Source of the DNA: Klebsormidium nitens
Lineage: Eukaryota; Streptophyta; Klebsormidiophyceae; Klebsormidiales; Klebsormidiaceae
NCBI GenBank assembly: GCA_000708835.1
Contig: DF237308.1
Location: 30,158 to 94,157, forward strand
DNA: 64,000 nucleotides
Direction of reading: 5' to 3'
This document shows, piece after piece, positions 34,411 to 47,100 of the stretch. The first letter of the stretch is position 1; the number at the start of each line of letters is the position of its first letter. The notes beneath the pieces were generated by a model. The model ran no database searches and was not told where the DNA came from. It saw only the letters and a program-made list of their open reading frames with translations. Position numbers and translations under genes: made by a program.

Positions 34411-35563
34411 GCACCAACAGACTACCTTTCGCGGTTCAAGATAGACTGTGGTGGTGGAGATCTCAGAATGCATCGATGCAACATCGAACGCACAGTGCAG
34501 AGATGCAGATCGACAGCTCATTGAAAAGGGGAACGTTGAAAACATTTTGCGAGATCGAGAATCGCATCTTCGGATCAGAGCATTGCGTGTGCTCCACTTG
34601 ATCCAGTAGGAGCTAATTTCAGCTCCTTGAATTTCTTTCGAAGGTCGAGGAAGAGCAGAGGTTTTAGATTGCTTCGTAAGGCTTATCTTTTGATGGAAGT
34701 TCCAGCTGATTGTCTATGGTCTTGGTCGGTGTGCATTGGCTCAGGGACTACTTTTGATGGTGCAAATTGGCGGCTACTATTAGCTTAATTGGCAGGCTAA
34801 GGTTGGATGTCTTGTGTCAAATACCTTAGACTGGCGGACCCAGCTCATGCATGATGCAATCCGGGCGCGATATTTTGCCTGCTGCCAATGACAGAAGGGG
34901 AACTTGAAACTCATGCATGCCGTTGAATAAAGTCATATGAAATCAACTGATTGCATTGCATGAATCGGCCCCCCGGCGGCGGGGCACAGCTGATGCATGT
35001 GCGGGCGCGGCCCTGGCCGGTCCGACGCGGCCGCGCGGCAAGCCGGCCGCGGGTCGCCGGCGGACAAAAGTTCACCCGCACTTCGACTCCGTTCGAAAAG
35101 TTCGACTCCGTTCCGTAAATGGGTTGCCAGGCCGGTTCCGTTCTGAAAATGAGAAGTAGGTACCTAGGAGAAGTACCGTACGTCTAGGAGAAGTACCTAG
35201 GACCTCCTACTCCTAGGACCTAGGTACGGTACTTCTCCTAGGCTAGGTATGTTGAGACTCAGAGTCAGAGCAAGAGGAGGAGCCAGGAATAAGATCCGAG
35301 ACTGCAGTGCGGGAATGCATGGCGGTGGCGCGACCTCTGACACTGCAAAAACCTTGTCAATGCTAGGTACCTAGTCTCCCTTGGAAGAGCACAGCCATCC
35401 ACGACCGCAGAAGCGAGCACTGGCAGGTCTTCTATGAAGGAAACCGGTTGAATGTTCCAACTCTACGCCGGTACCACGCAAATGTGGCACCTTAAGTGAT
35501 AGTATGCTGGCCACCCGCGACATTGCACGAAGTGGAGGCGAGTAGAAGTCTGCTTGTGCAGGA
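34411..35563. other. Intergenic region between GDT1-like and TerC genes
   Basis: This 1.15 kb should hold the 3' UTR of the GDT1-like gene and the promoter of TerC. It contains a GC-rich island near 34965-35065 and a long hairpin at 35163-35242. I see no coding region. Confidence 0.6.
35163..35242. repeat. Long hairpin, foldback-like element
   Basis: Perfect 19-bp arms (35163-35181 and 35224-35242) flank a 42-bp centre. The centre contains a further direct copy of the CTAGGAGAAGTACC core at about 35184 and more CCTAGG words. The structure resembles a small foldback or MITE-like sequence in the TerC upstream region, but no clear target-site duplication was seen. Confidence 0.75.
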
Positions 35564-38500
35564 ATGGCTAGCGCACACTGCCTGTTGGCGCAGAAATGCA
35601 CGCTTGGTAGTCCAGCATTGGTGCATCATCTTCCAGGGGCAAGCAACAGACTTGAAAGCAGCTGCAACCCTGATCTGTTTGTCAGTGCTGCACATGCTCC
35701 TCATGGACACCCCGAGTTGCGACGAAGGGCGGCAGGGCTTGATGGCGCACATGCGGGTAAGATTGTAGCAGTCCACAGAGTCAGCAGATCTTGGTTTACC
35801 GTGTGTTCATTGTCATTTGTCATTGAACTTCAGTTTCAGGTATCATCGTCTGCCTCCAGCAACGCAGTGCTTCCAGGTGGCGCTTTTGGTGCGGTCTTTA
35901 GCCTGCTGTGAGTAACATTATGTAAGTGCCTGTGGCAGCGGGAGGGTCCCATGCCGCACGCTGTCGAGCTATTTCAGGATTTTCAATCTCAGTTCGGAAA
36001 CATTGCTGCAGGTTGCCATTCAAATCTCCGGTTGGTAAATTCCGCACGAATACGGCATTGGCGGCGGGCGTCCTCAAAACGAGAAGGGGGCCTCGGGACG
36101 GAGGAAAAGGAACGAGAAAAGGATAACAAGAAGGCCGCCGAAAATGGCGCTTCCTCGGGGGAGCGAGAGAACGGGCTGCCTCCAGGCCCGCTGGCGGACA
36201 TCGCGCAGGCAGCGGAGAGCGTAACGGAAGCCGCCACCGAGGTGCTTCATGAGGTGGAGCTAGCGACGGAGAGTCTGCAGTCGTTGATCGAGGAAGTGCC
36301 AGCACCGGTGGCGCCAATATCAGAGCAGAAGACAGCGCTGATAACCGTGGCATTCTGGGTGAGCATCACGGAACTTTTTCTGCGCAGGGAAACAGTGGTG
36401 CGGATGTCGGATGGCTGGCGCCAGAAGGCACAGCTGATTTGAGGAGGGGAGCGCTTGGCCTTCTGCTCGTTTTTGTGTCCAGATTGTAACCATTCTGGGT
36501 ATTGCTTCTGGACCTTCCAGCTGCCTGCAGTTCTTTGGCAGTCTCAAGCACACAGAATAGATTGAGAAGTTGCCGAGTCCAGCGAAGTCTTCCAAAAATC
36601 GCTTCCCACAAGTCTCATATTGCCACTACCTTGCCACAAAGGGCAGGGTCGAGTGCGAGATATCACAAGGACTGCAGCTCAAAAAGTCTCTCTGCTCACG
36701 TGACTAGTCGTCGCTACTTTGCAACATTTTGAGGGTCACAAATGGCAGGCACAGGGTGGAACGCGGTACTGATGCTTTTTGTCTCCGTAGGTTGCTGCGG
36801 CCGCTGTGTTTGGAGCTGGAGTGGGCATCGTGCAAGGGCCTGGCAAGGCATCCGAATACTTTGCGGGGTGAGCTGGGGGCCAGTGAGAACACTGAAACGA
36901 GAGGGTCGAGTGGCATCATCAGCAGTATGTGCGTCCTTCCCTTGGTTCAAACGTTTTGTGGCAGCTGCGCCAGTTTGTGTTGCTGACGTGGAAAGCTGGA
37001 CGGCTAAACAATGTTTTACCTTGATTGCTGCTCACATCGTCTTGTCCTTGCAGGTACATCCTTGAGCAGAGCCTTTCGGTGGATAACTTGTTTGTCTTCG
37101 TGCTCATATTCAAATACTTCCAAGTGCCATTGGATTACCAGGTGGGTCTGCAACCGATGCTACGACTTCGTACGCCATCTCAGCTCTCGCCCAACAACTC
37201 TTCTTCCGAAAAGCCCTTTGTTTCTTCACAGCGATCGGTTGGCCTGACCCACAAGTCTACGTAACTTCAATGTCACCTCGCTTTTCAATCTGAAATGATC
37301 TGTCGAGCCTTCATCACAAGCAAGACCGTCCGGTCCTGCATGCTGCTCTTTCAGCAGTTCGCTGACGACACTTTGCCCGTCGAGCATCATTAAGTGACTT
37401 TCGGCTTCCTTGTGTGTTGCAGAACCGCGTGCTGAGTTGGGGTATTGCAGGGGCGGTTGTCTTCCGGGCCCTTCTTATTGGACTGGGTGCGGCAACCGTG
37501 CAAGTAAGATGACCGGTCCTGGAGGGGCGATGCGCAGGGTGTCTTTGCATGGCCCCAGTCCTCGTTCAACTTCCAGATCGTCCAGAACAAGGTCGAGAGC
37601 AACCGCTTACCTGTAGTGCGACGATCAGACATTCCATCGACTGCGAACGCTTTTGGTAGGAGAGAGATGCTCTTACGCTAATCTGAGCCAATGTTTTACT
37701 TAGATCGCGTAGGCTTTCTCACCATCTCTCCGCCTTGCAGGAGTTCACCGCTGTCAACCTGGTGTTTGCCGGCATCCTTCTCTTCTCCTCCTTCAAGCTG
37801 CTGCAAGGCGACGATGATGAGGATGAAGATCTGTCCGATAACTACATCGTCAAAACGTGCTCCAAGCTCATCAACTCCACGGGTGAGCCGCTCGCTGACC
37901 TGCCAAAAGCAATATGGATCTGTTGGCCGGAGAGTCGACGAATCGAGCGTTCAAAAGGCTTGCTTGCAAACATTGGCGATCTTGCGACGCGCATGCCAAG
38001 TGCAGCTTATGCCCGATCGGGATGCCACGTCTGCGCACAGGTCGTATATCCAGGCAGAATGAAGCAGCCTCGGCGACTGGATGCTATCAGACTTCGCCTT
38101 CGTAGCCAGATTGATGATTCTGTCGCTGGATTGCGGGTAGACGGCTGCAAAGAGCGAACTTCGACGGAAAGGGCACATCAGTTTCCCACTGAAGCAATTT
38201 CTCGCCGCAGATTACTATGACGGGAACAACTTCTTCACTGTGGTGGACGGTGTCAAAAGGGTGAATGTCCATCAAGATCTTTCCGTGTAACCTGATCTTC
38301 GTCCCATCTGAAAATGCACCCCACCTCCATGCGCCTTTTTGAGATAGCTTCTCCTCTGCAAAGGGTCTCCGCTCAATCGGCTTTGGATGCATCCTGATTG
38401 CTTCTGAGTGTGACTGCTCTGCACGCGTCCTTGGGATCACACCGTCTCCCAGCCTTGGCAGAAGAGCTACATACTCATCCGCTGACTTTCTGCGTCCAGG

Positions 38501-39641
38501 CTACCCCGTTGCTGCTGACGTTAGCCGTCGTCGAATTGAGTGACATCGCCTTCGCGGTAAGGAGCCGGCCACACAAGGAGAGCATCAAACACCCGGGCCG
38601 TCTGTTCGGAGACCCTGTGCTTGTGTTGAGTTGAGTTAAGTTAAGTCTTTCTGCAATGGGTCCCGTTCGCCTCTTGGTCAACCACGGAAAGTCGGTCTGT
38701 GTGCAACTTGTCAGCCTGAGCTTCTTGTCCCATCACCGATTCTCCGGTATCCTGAGACATTCGCCATGCTCCGTCGTTGGGCCGCAGGTCGATTCCATTC
38801 CCGCCGTCTTCGGAGTCACCCACGACCCCTTCATCGTCTTCAGCTCCAACATCTTCGCCATCATCTGTAAGTCGCTGGGCCACCTTTTCTTCTGAGAGCC
38901 CATTCAGAATCTCTCACATGGCAAGCACTAACTCGTCTTGTAGTGGACAATGAGTTTGAGCTTACAGAACTCTGTGCAACGCCTTCATCTTGTGTAGGGG
39001 AGTGAGCACGGTTGTTGTACGGCGTTCTTTCCAGTACCGGGCATGCGACAGTGATATCCCGCTTCAACAAAGACGAAGAGCAGCAGCGTACGAGAATACT
39101 CTTGCCTTTGCAGCCACGCTTACACCGCCAAGGATCACAATGGTCGCCGCTCCATACAAGCTAGTTTCCGACCAGTGTTTCTGACGCTGCATTGTTATCC
39201 TCGGCAGGCCTGCGGTCCTTGTACACGCTGGTGGCGGGAGTGATGAAGGACCTCCGGTTTCTCCAGCCGTCCATCGCCATCGTCTTGGGCTTCGTTGGGG
39301 CCAAGCTGATCGCGGAGTTCGCTGGTGAGCAGTCTTCTGGTCTGCCAGAGAGTGGCTTTTGCGGGGTTGATTACGTTTCTCTGATGCGAGAAGTTATGGT
39401 CTAAAGATATCACAAGTGACGTCTCTGTCGTTAGATCCGAACTCACGAGTCCGAAGATTCTGAGAAGCTTTGCAAGAAGGCGCAGGAGAGCCGTACTTAG
39501 ACTTTGCTCGATGCTTACCTGTTGTCATTTATTCGTGCAGGCCTTCAAGTGCCCACCGAAAGCTCGCTCGCCGTTGTGATTGGAGTGCTGGGCAGTGGCA
39601 TCTTCCTAAGTTTGAAGTTCCCAGAGGAGAAAGAAGATTGA
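35564..39641 (+). CDS. TERC: TerC-family integral membrane protein, plastid type (TERC)
   Basis: Plant TERC is a plastid membrane protein needed for thylakoid formation; bacterial relatives such as Alx export Mn2+. Eleven exons give 443 residues: 35564-35756, 36012-36358, 36791-36867, 37054-37141, 37423-37503, 37741-37882, 38211-38260, 38500-38556, 38788-38866, 39208-39324, 39541-39641. The TerC core runs from VAAAAVFGAGVGIVQG to the end. Key acidic motifs in membrane helices are present: LEQSLSVDNLFVF and VELSDIAFAVDSIPAVFG, plus the FSSNIFAI and RSLYTL blocks and an acidic DDDEDED loop. The first two exons give an Ala/Ser/Arg/His-rich, weakly acidic leader that could be a chloroplast transit peptide, then a charged linker. 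The core is certain; the first exon is inferred from a transit-like N-terminus and phase match. It lies head-to-tail behind the GDT1-like gene. Confidence 0.9.
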
Positions 39642-41106
39642 AGAACGCGCCAAGCTAGTGACAATCAGGTTCTTCGTTCTCGATTGCACGCACTCAGTAG
39701 TGACAGGAATCCCCTTTCGTTGAAGGTCCGTATGCAACGGATCTTGTAAGATACTACCATCAGTGGATGAAAATTTGTCATGAAAGGACGCTTGCGAGGG
39801 TTAAAGAGGGCACTGTACAAGGTCCTTCTGCTAAATTGCATTTGAAGTATTGATCGGCAAGATTTAGAGCCGTTTGCTTGATTGCTGGAAACAACCTTGC
39901 TGAGTTGCTTAAAGTGGCTCATGTAATCTCGCCACATATCTTGTCCGGAAGATTGAGGTCGTCGATTGAAGGGAGCGTCAGTGGTAAAGGTAGACCAATT
40001 CTGCACTTGATAACAGTCGTTGGTTCTCAAGCTCGAGTAGCCGAACTCGCATCATACGTTTATAACACCTAGTAAAGAACACACAGCAATTGAAGCACAA
40101 GAGTTAACGTTTCGACTTCCAGGCTTGGCATGCATGTGCGAATCCGAGATGCATGAGGGTTTAGAGGCTTGCTATGTACGGTACATGCAAGAGCGCATGT
40201 TAATTCAAGGCTATATCAACCCGCGATTGATATAATCCTCAAACGGGGTGACCCTGCATCCCTAACGGCCGGTCGCATTCATTGGACGGTGATGGCAAGT
40301 TTGAGTCTTAGCTACACGATTCAGCTGGTTAGAGACTCACCAAATTATAACTCAACGGCATCGATCGGAATTCTGTTGGATCATTCCAGTCGATCGACCG
40401 CGACGGCCGCGCCGGCTGATTGCGACACTGAATGAATGCATGCTCCGGGCCCTGGGCCCGGCACCATGATGTTTGCATACATAATGCAATCATACGTCAG
40501 TCAGTCCCACATGCCACATGCAGTGTATGCGACTCATGCAGCCAGCTTAGTATAGGCCGGCTGCGCTTGCATAATGAAGAGTTCAATTCTTCGAAAGACT
40601 TGACTGCATCCGGACCGCAACCAGTAACGATCTTGACTCTATTATTATTTTGTGTCATTGAACTGTATACCGTCTTTTGCAAGTGGCCGGAGCGACGTTG
40701 AAGATACGATTGCATCTGCGCCTCTCTCCCTCGTTAATTGTACGCGTTCTCTGTGGCCGCGCTTCCAAATGGCCATGCCTATTATATGCCACTAGCTTAC
40801 CCTATTTTGCATATAAATGTACAACCTTCAGTAAATCCACATGATCACGTAATGTTCAGGCCGGATAACACGCATGCTTTGTAGCCATTTCTCCCACGTA
40901 CCGCACCTTTAGTTGATTGCCCTCATATCCCATGTTTTTACCTTCGTTCCCTGATTAGTCTGCAGCAAGCTGGAATGAAGCTTGATGCATCCGATAAACT
41001 GTCCAACACGAAGCACTTATGCGGAGAGCTTGATTCCACGAGACCTGGCTTGACAGAGTTATTCCAACTTACTTTTCGAGCATGCCATAAACAAATCGAC
41101 GGGCGG
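39642..41106. other. Convergent intergenic region of TerC and ODA1-like
   Basis: This 1.46 kb lies between two stop codons. No coding region was recognised. A 17-bp GC palindrome (CCGGGCCC-T-GGGCCCGG) occurs at 40445-40461 in an otherwise AT-rich stretch. Confidence 0.6.
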
Positions 41107-44100
41107 TCACGTGTCCTCGGCGGCGGCGGGCGGCGCTTTCCGCATGGCGCTCGCCCGCCCCGTCGTCTCCGGTTTCCGGAAGCGGGTCGCCGCGTACGAC
41201 TTGGCTTGCCCCTCGCGCTTGCCCAGGCTCTTGAGCGTCTTCACCCGCAGCTCGTCGCGCGTCATCGGCCGCTCCTCCATCTCCTCCTCGTCGCTCTCGG
41301 ACTAAACAACGCGAAAGAAACGAGTCAACGGGGTTCAAGATGTGTATTGCCAGGCATCGAGGCCCCAATGCGGTGCTTCGAATCTTCTTCCGTGTACAGA
41401 AGCACGAAACAGTAGCAGTCACAAGTACACAAGGCGCACAATTCTACAACCGCTTCCGATTCGCACCCCACTGGTTACAGCTGCTCTTTAGCATGCTCAC
41501 AACTTTCGAGGAAGCCGAACCCACACAACAGAAACTTCTACCAGCAAGGACGACGTTTCTTCGACCCTGAAATACTGGACTTCTGACACTCGGAAGACCT
41601 TCTGGCCCCCTCACTTCGGTTTGCATGTCGTCAGTAGTCGACGGCGGCTCGATGGCGATGGTGGTGGCCCCCGCGGGCGTCTGCGGGCCTTGCCCCAGGA
41701 TGCTGCCAATGGTCCCCAGCACGCCGTCCAGCCCGCCGCCGCCGTGGCCGCCGCTCTGGCTCGCCGCGTACAGCTGCAGAATCTCGTTCGTGCGCTGCTC
41801 GATGATGCCCAGGTACTGCAGAGAAAAGAGGAGATGGGTAAGCAGTCAGCGGGGAGGAAGGAAGGAGCGTGCTTTGGACCGCTGGAAAGTGAGCTTTACG
41901 CTTGGCCTTTTGTAAGCGTTCAGCATCAGGTCAATCTACGCTGTACTTTTGTAACGTTTGCCACAAGCTGGGTAGTTCTGTTTTTGAGGTTCCCTTTTTG
42001 AGGGAGACTGGTTCTCAACGACGTCTGCAACTCGGTTAAGCAGCAAAAGTTGGATCGGCGACCATCCTATGCCGCCATTCAATCCCAGCATCTGAAGCTT
42101 CTGCTTGAGCCGGTGCTTGTCGGCCTCGACAACCGGGAACCTTTACGACGGCCGTGCTGCCTGCGCGCCTAGGCGGAACAGCTTCGTTCCGTGACATGAA
42201 AGCCCGTGTTCCCTGCTATAAGCACTCGACTCATGAGAAATTGGGCGGGGCCCAAAGAAAAGAAAACAGAAAAAAAAAACTGCCTGTTACCTGCATCATG
42301 TTGGACTCGGTGACGCCGGCGTCGCCGAGGAGCTCTTTGACGGCGGGCGTGGCGCAGCCGATCTTGGTGAAGATGTTTTGGATGCCCACTTTGAGCGCGT
42401 TCATCGTCTTCTGCGCCACCGCGTGCTTGCCCTCGTACACCTCCGCCTTCGCCTCCGTGCGCACCAGCCGGTCCTCCAGCTCCTGGCAGCCGGAACGGAC
42501 GGACACCGGAACGTCAGAAAAGCTGCTAAAGTCTGGACGAGAGACTCAATGATCGAGCGTCTTGCTTGAAACGGGAGTACAGTGATGCAAACGCAGCAGT
42601 ACTTCTTAAGTGAAAGTAATCTTTTGAGCCACTTTTGCTTTCTGGGCTCCTTACTCGAAAAGAGCGGTGTCCTGGCTGCAAGCATGAGCAACGGGCCGTG
42701 TTGAGCACTCTGTTTACAGAGACTGTCAGGGCTTCGTTATCCCGAGGTTCAGAAAGCCCTGGCATTCGCCAAGGTCTTGAAGGCAACCGACATGTTGCTT
42801 GCGAGATTTTGAGAAAGACCGGTAACAGCGTGAAAGGCTAAGCGGTTTTGCGCCTCGCACGGCGCGTTGTGCCACATCTTACCTTGAGTATTTTCTTGCG
42901 CTGGTTGTCGGTGTTGACGCCCTGCCCCTTGTACTTTTCAATCTCCGCCTTGATGTCCGCAATCTGCTCCTCCAGCTTCTCGATCTCCTGCACCACGCCA
43001 CACACGCGGAGCCTGCTCAACAAGCAGATGGACACGAGTGCGCGAGCGGCCATTCCCAGGCGCTGGTAAGGTGATTGAGAACCAGTAGCACAAGTGTCAG
43101 TATTACTCAAAGGCTTAGTCGTAACCTGGAAGCAAAACCTCAAGACCGTCCCGCATTGTTCAGTAGCTTCGGCAGACTCTGCGGACATCGACGCGGCCTC
43201 CCTGCCTCAAGAGACTCGGCCTTCGAGAAGTGGCGCTTCTTCACAGTTGCCCCGAGCACCGGCAAGCATGCCCTCCAAGCTCAAACACTGCACAGCCACC
43301 TCGCTTCACTCCACAAGTATCCATAGCCCCTTCGACAATGGCCCCGTTTCACGCGGGCGCACCTGGTTGAGCTCGTTGACGTAGTTGAAGAGGCTGAAGT
43401 TCTGGTCCTCCGCGTTGATGAAGGTGGTGACCAGCTCGTCGATGTCGGTGATCCCGGTCGCCTCCTGGATCTTGGCGAACGCCTCGCCGTAGCTCTGCAC
43501 CTTCTCCAGCGACACCGCCTGCGCCACCTTGTCCTTCGCGATGTTCCAGTTGCCGCGGATCACCTGCGCCGATGGCGCGTCTATCACGCTGTGGTCACTG
43601 GGTGCAGCCCCGGGAGCAGCAGAACCCGGCACACTGGTTCCTCTTTGCAACTTTTCGGCACGCGAAAAGACAAACCCACACAGATCGTATCTTGTCCTAG
43701 CGTCAGCAAATGAGCGGTGGCCGGTGCGTTCGTTTGAACGCCGTCTGAACAATGTCTCATCCGGAGCTGGCACTAAGAATACTTGATCCTAGAGCCCATC
43801 TAAAGACACTGCTCACAGTTGTCGACCTGCTCACCTTTTTCTTGAGCTTCTGCTCCTCTTCCACGGACATGTCGCCCTTCTTCTCCGGCTCGGGCGGGGC
43901 CGTCTTCTCGCGGCTCTTCATCATGTCCTTCATCTGCGGCAATCAGAGGGCGAGCACTCGTTAGAGGAGCACGACAGACAAAGCGACCGTGCTTTAGAGC
44001 CCTGCCAAGCGATGCGGCAGTCAGACCAGGCTCCTGTCTGGATCTGCGGTACGTGGTTCCTGTGGATCACGTGTGCTTTTACTGTGTGCTTTTCTCCTGT

Positions 44101-47100
44101 CCTTAACCAGCCGGCTTCTGGCAGCGCTGTGCGACGCTCTGGTGCCTGTCTCCGGGACAGTGACCATGGCTGCTCACGGGTGCAAGGCGGCCCACCTGAT
44201 GGCGGCGGCGATCCATGCTTGCCCGTCTCTTGTTTTCAGGCGCTTCAACAACACGTGACGACTCTCGTCGCGGATGTGCCGCAAGCGGCTCTTCAGCCCA
44301 TCCAAAGGACCCACTCTATCTACTCCGGGTCCTTTTACAACTTTTCTTGCTACTCTTCGCGGGCGTGGCGCACCGGGCGGCCTCACCCGGCGGTCGTGCT
44401 CGATGAGCTTGCCGAGCTCCTTCCACTCCGCCTCGAACGCCGCCTGCTCCTTGTCCGCCTGCGCCTTGAGCGCCGCCATCTCGTTCACCGCCGCGTCGCG
44501 CGACTCGTACCTGCAGGCCGGATCACACGATTATCCGGTACTCCGCTCATGTCTGCATCCTCGCCTCGTTTCGATACACGGCCCCAGCTCTGCCCAGACA
44601 CGGCATCGCAGAACTCTTCAGGGGCCATAGCAATTCTTGAGCGGACTTGAACGAGATCTGCAGGATTCACTGGAAATGTTCTAGACCGGGATTGGCAAAC
44701 GCCTCAGGAAACATAGCCAAGTTCTTTGGGTATGCCGGTGGTACCCAGACCCCAGGACGTCTTCTCCTGTCACCTCTGTCTATCCGCTCTTGTTCGAACG
44801 TCAGAAAATCTACGTGTCCCCAGAAGGCGGGGCTACGTGGAGCCACTCACGCGAGGTTTGAGATTTCGATGATGTGCGCCATCTCGCGCTTCTTCTCCTG
44901 CAACTCCCGCTCCAACTTTTTGTAGATCTGCACAAACAGCAACTGTGCTCAGTTCCTGATAATCACACGTATTTGAAGGGTTTAACGTTCGCAAGGCTAC
45001 TCCGTCCACTTTTAAGGACCCGATCCTAGCTCCTGCGTATCCAAACACCAGTTTCTAGTACAGGTAATCTAGTCAATACGTAGCGGACCGCTAGTCAGCG
45101 ACGCGGTAGTTTTCTGACCTGGTCAAACACAAGGCGCTCCCGCCGCAGGTTGTCAATGTTTTCCCGGAGGGCCTTGTTGTGCGCCACCGCCTCGTTGTAC
45201 TTCACCAGAGCCTGCCGCGAAGAAAGGATGGGCCGTCAGTATGTTAAAATCTGTGAATTTCCCAGGTAAGTGCTTGCAGAATCAGCAGCGCAGCAAGAGC
45301 TTGAATTCAAGTTTTGTGTCAAGACACATTTCAAAGCACGAAGAACGGCAACTCTCGTTACTAACTTACAGTACGATAGAGAGGAAATGATTGTCTTAGG
45401 AACTGGAGTAGCTTCTAGCAAGAAAAGCTACTCCGTTCACAATGATTTCTGTATCCGCTCGTGGACATTGTCTCGATTGCTTGCTTTAGGAGCGCAATAG
45501 CATATTTACACGGCCTTGCAAGCTTATCATCTCTTCTCAGGGAGATCCGCGGTCTCATCGCGAGGCTTAGTCCCCCGAAGCAGAAACGCGCTGGATCTTT
45601 ACCTTGTCGAGCCTGTTCTCCAGTATCTTGATCTGCTTGCTGATTTGCGCATTATTCTCCTTTGCAGCGTTGACTCCCCCCATTTTCTTTCTCTGCTCCA
45701 TGATCTGGAAAGGAGGAGCAGGCAAGCAGTTTGAGTACTGCAGAGAATCGCAATTGTTGAACACTGCCTGAATGGCACATAAGGTATCTAACGACGATCA
45801 CGTCGATCCACCGACTGTCTGCTCTGGTTTCCACTACCATATCCTCTTGCCCGGCCTGTTTACGGCGGAAGGGTACTTCACGGCGGAACTAAATCAGTCC
45901 CCCTAAGCACAAGCTTCTCAACCTAAACACAACTCGATGAATAATGGCCTGCTCGCTGCCTGCGGCTCTTGCTTTCCTGATTGTTCTGGAATGAACAAAC
46001 ATACTCGTCGTTTCTTTCAGAGGCCCCTGTCTCAAGAGGAAAAAGGCCAGACTCTACCTTGACAGACTACGTCTACCAAGCTTCGATCATTGGAATGAAT
46101 GACAGAGGCCGTTCGTCCCCCACCTTGGCGTTCATCTGCTGAATCTGCTTGTCCAGCTCCGCCACTCGCCGCTTCTCCAGCTCAATTTTGCGTGTAAACA
46201 TGTCCGCCTGGTGGAAATCAAGAGTACGTTACGAGGCAGGGAAACAAATCCATTGACCGATTAAGCATTCCTGATCTGGAGGCCTCTCGGAATGTCCTCC
46301 GGCTTTGGGGACTGAGCGGACTTGGCAAACCCAGCCTATTGCTGTTCCTTCACGTACGTTACATCCAGACATTAGCTCGACAAGTGGACTGCTATTAGCA
46401 GTATAAGCGTCACACAGGCCCCACTTTGAAATAGGCCGCAGAAAAACGTCTGCCTTCTGCCAGGCATGTGGACGTTCTTCTGAGTCTTCGCACCAAGATT
46501 CTGAAGCGCCGAGAGCCCAGACCAACGGGTAGAAGACTTGGATGCCACACTTTTCACGGATTTGCTGCTTGAGCGTGAGTGGTGGGCCCAACTTACCTGG
46601 TCCTGCAGTTTCGCAATCTGGGCGGTCGCGCTGTGCGTAGCGGCCGTTGATGTAAACCGATTTTCCTGCTGGTGGCTGTCCTCCTTTGCCTGCACAATGC
46701 ACATGCTCCCACCGGTGGTTAAACCCCCCACCCAGCACAGACACCGCAGCAGCACGTGGGACACTGTACTGGTGGCAGCATTGCTCGACCATGCACTTTA
46801 TCAGATAAAAGGCTTCCGGAGTTTGCACCGGCAATGAGATTTTCGTGAGGCGCATGGCAGACTCACCAGCTGGCTTTTTGGGCGCCCCTCTCCGGGAAGC
46901 ATCCTGCAAGTCCAGTACAGGATAACGTGAAAAAAGAAACAGCTCCATGTTGCACAGTGATGCTCTACAAATAACTCAGAAGAGACTGCGAAAGTGCCAA
47001 GCGACCGTTGAAAGGGAAGTCTCCTATTTGTAGCTGCCGAGGAGAAACGTGCAAAATCAAGCAGTTGTCCATTCCGATTGTACGATCGAAAAAAGGTACA

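Noticed and set aside
35926-36126. Alternative TerC first exon with transit-like sequence
   Set aside because: In this frame a TAA at 36124-36126 cuts off the TerC core and no donor between rescues the phase. It is kept only as a possibility in the findings.
46229-46948. 239-codon minus-strand open frame
   Set aside because: It overlaps exons of the ODA1-like gene in a different frame and reads through their splice sites. The coiled-coil frame fits the family.
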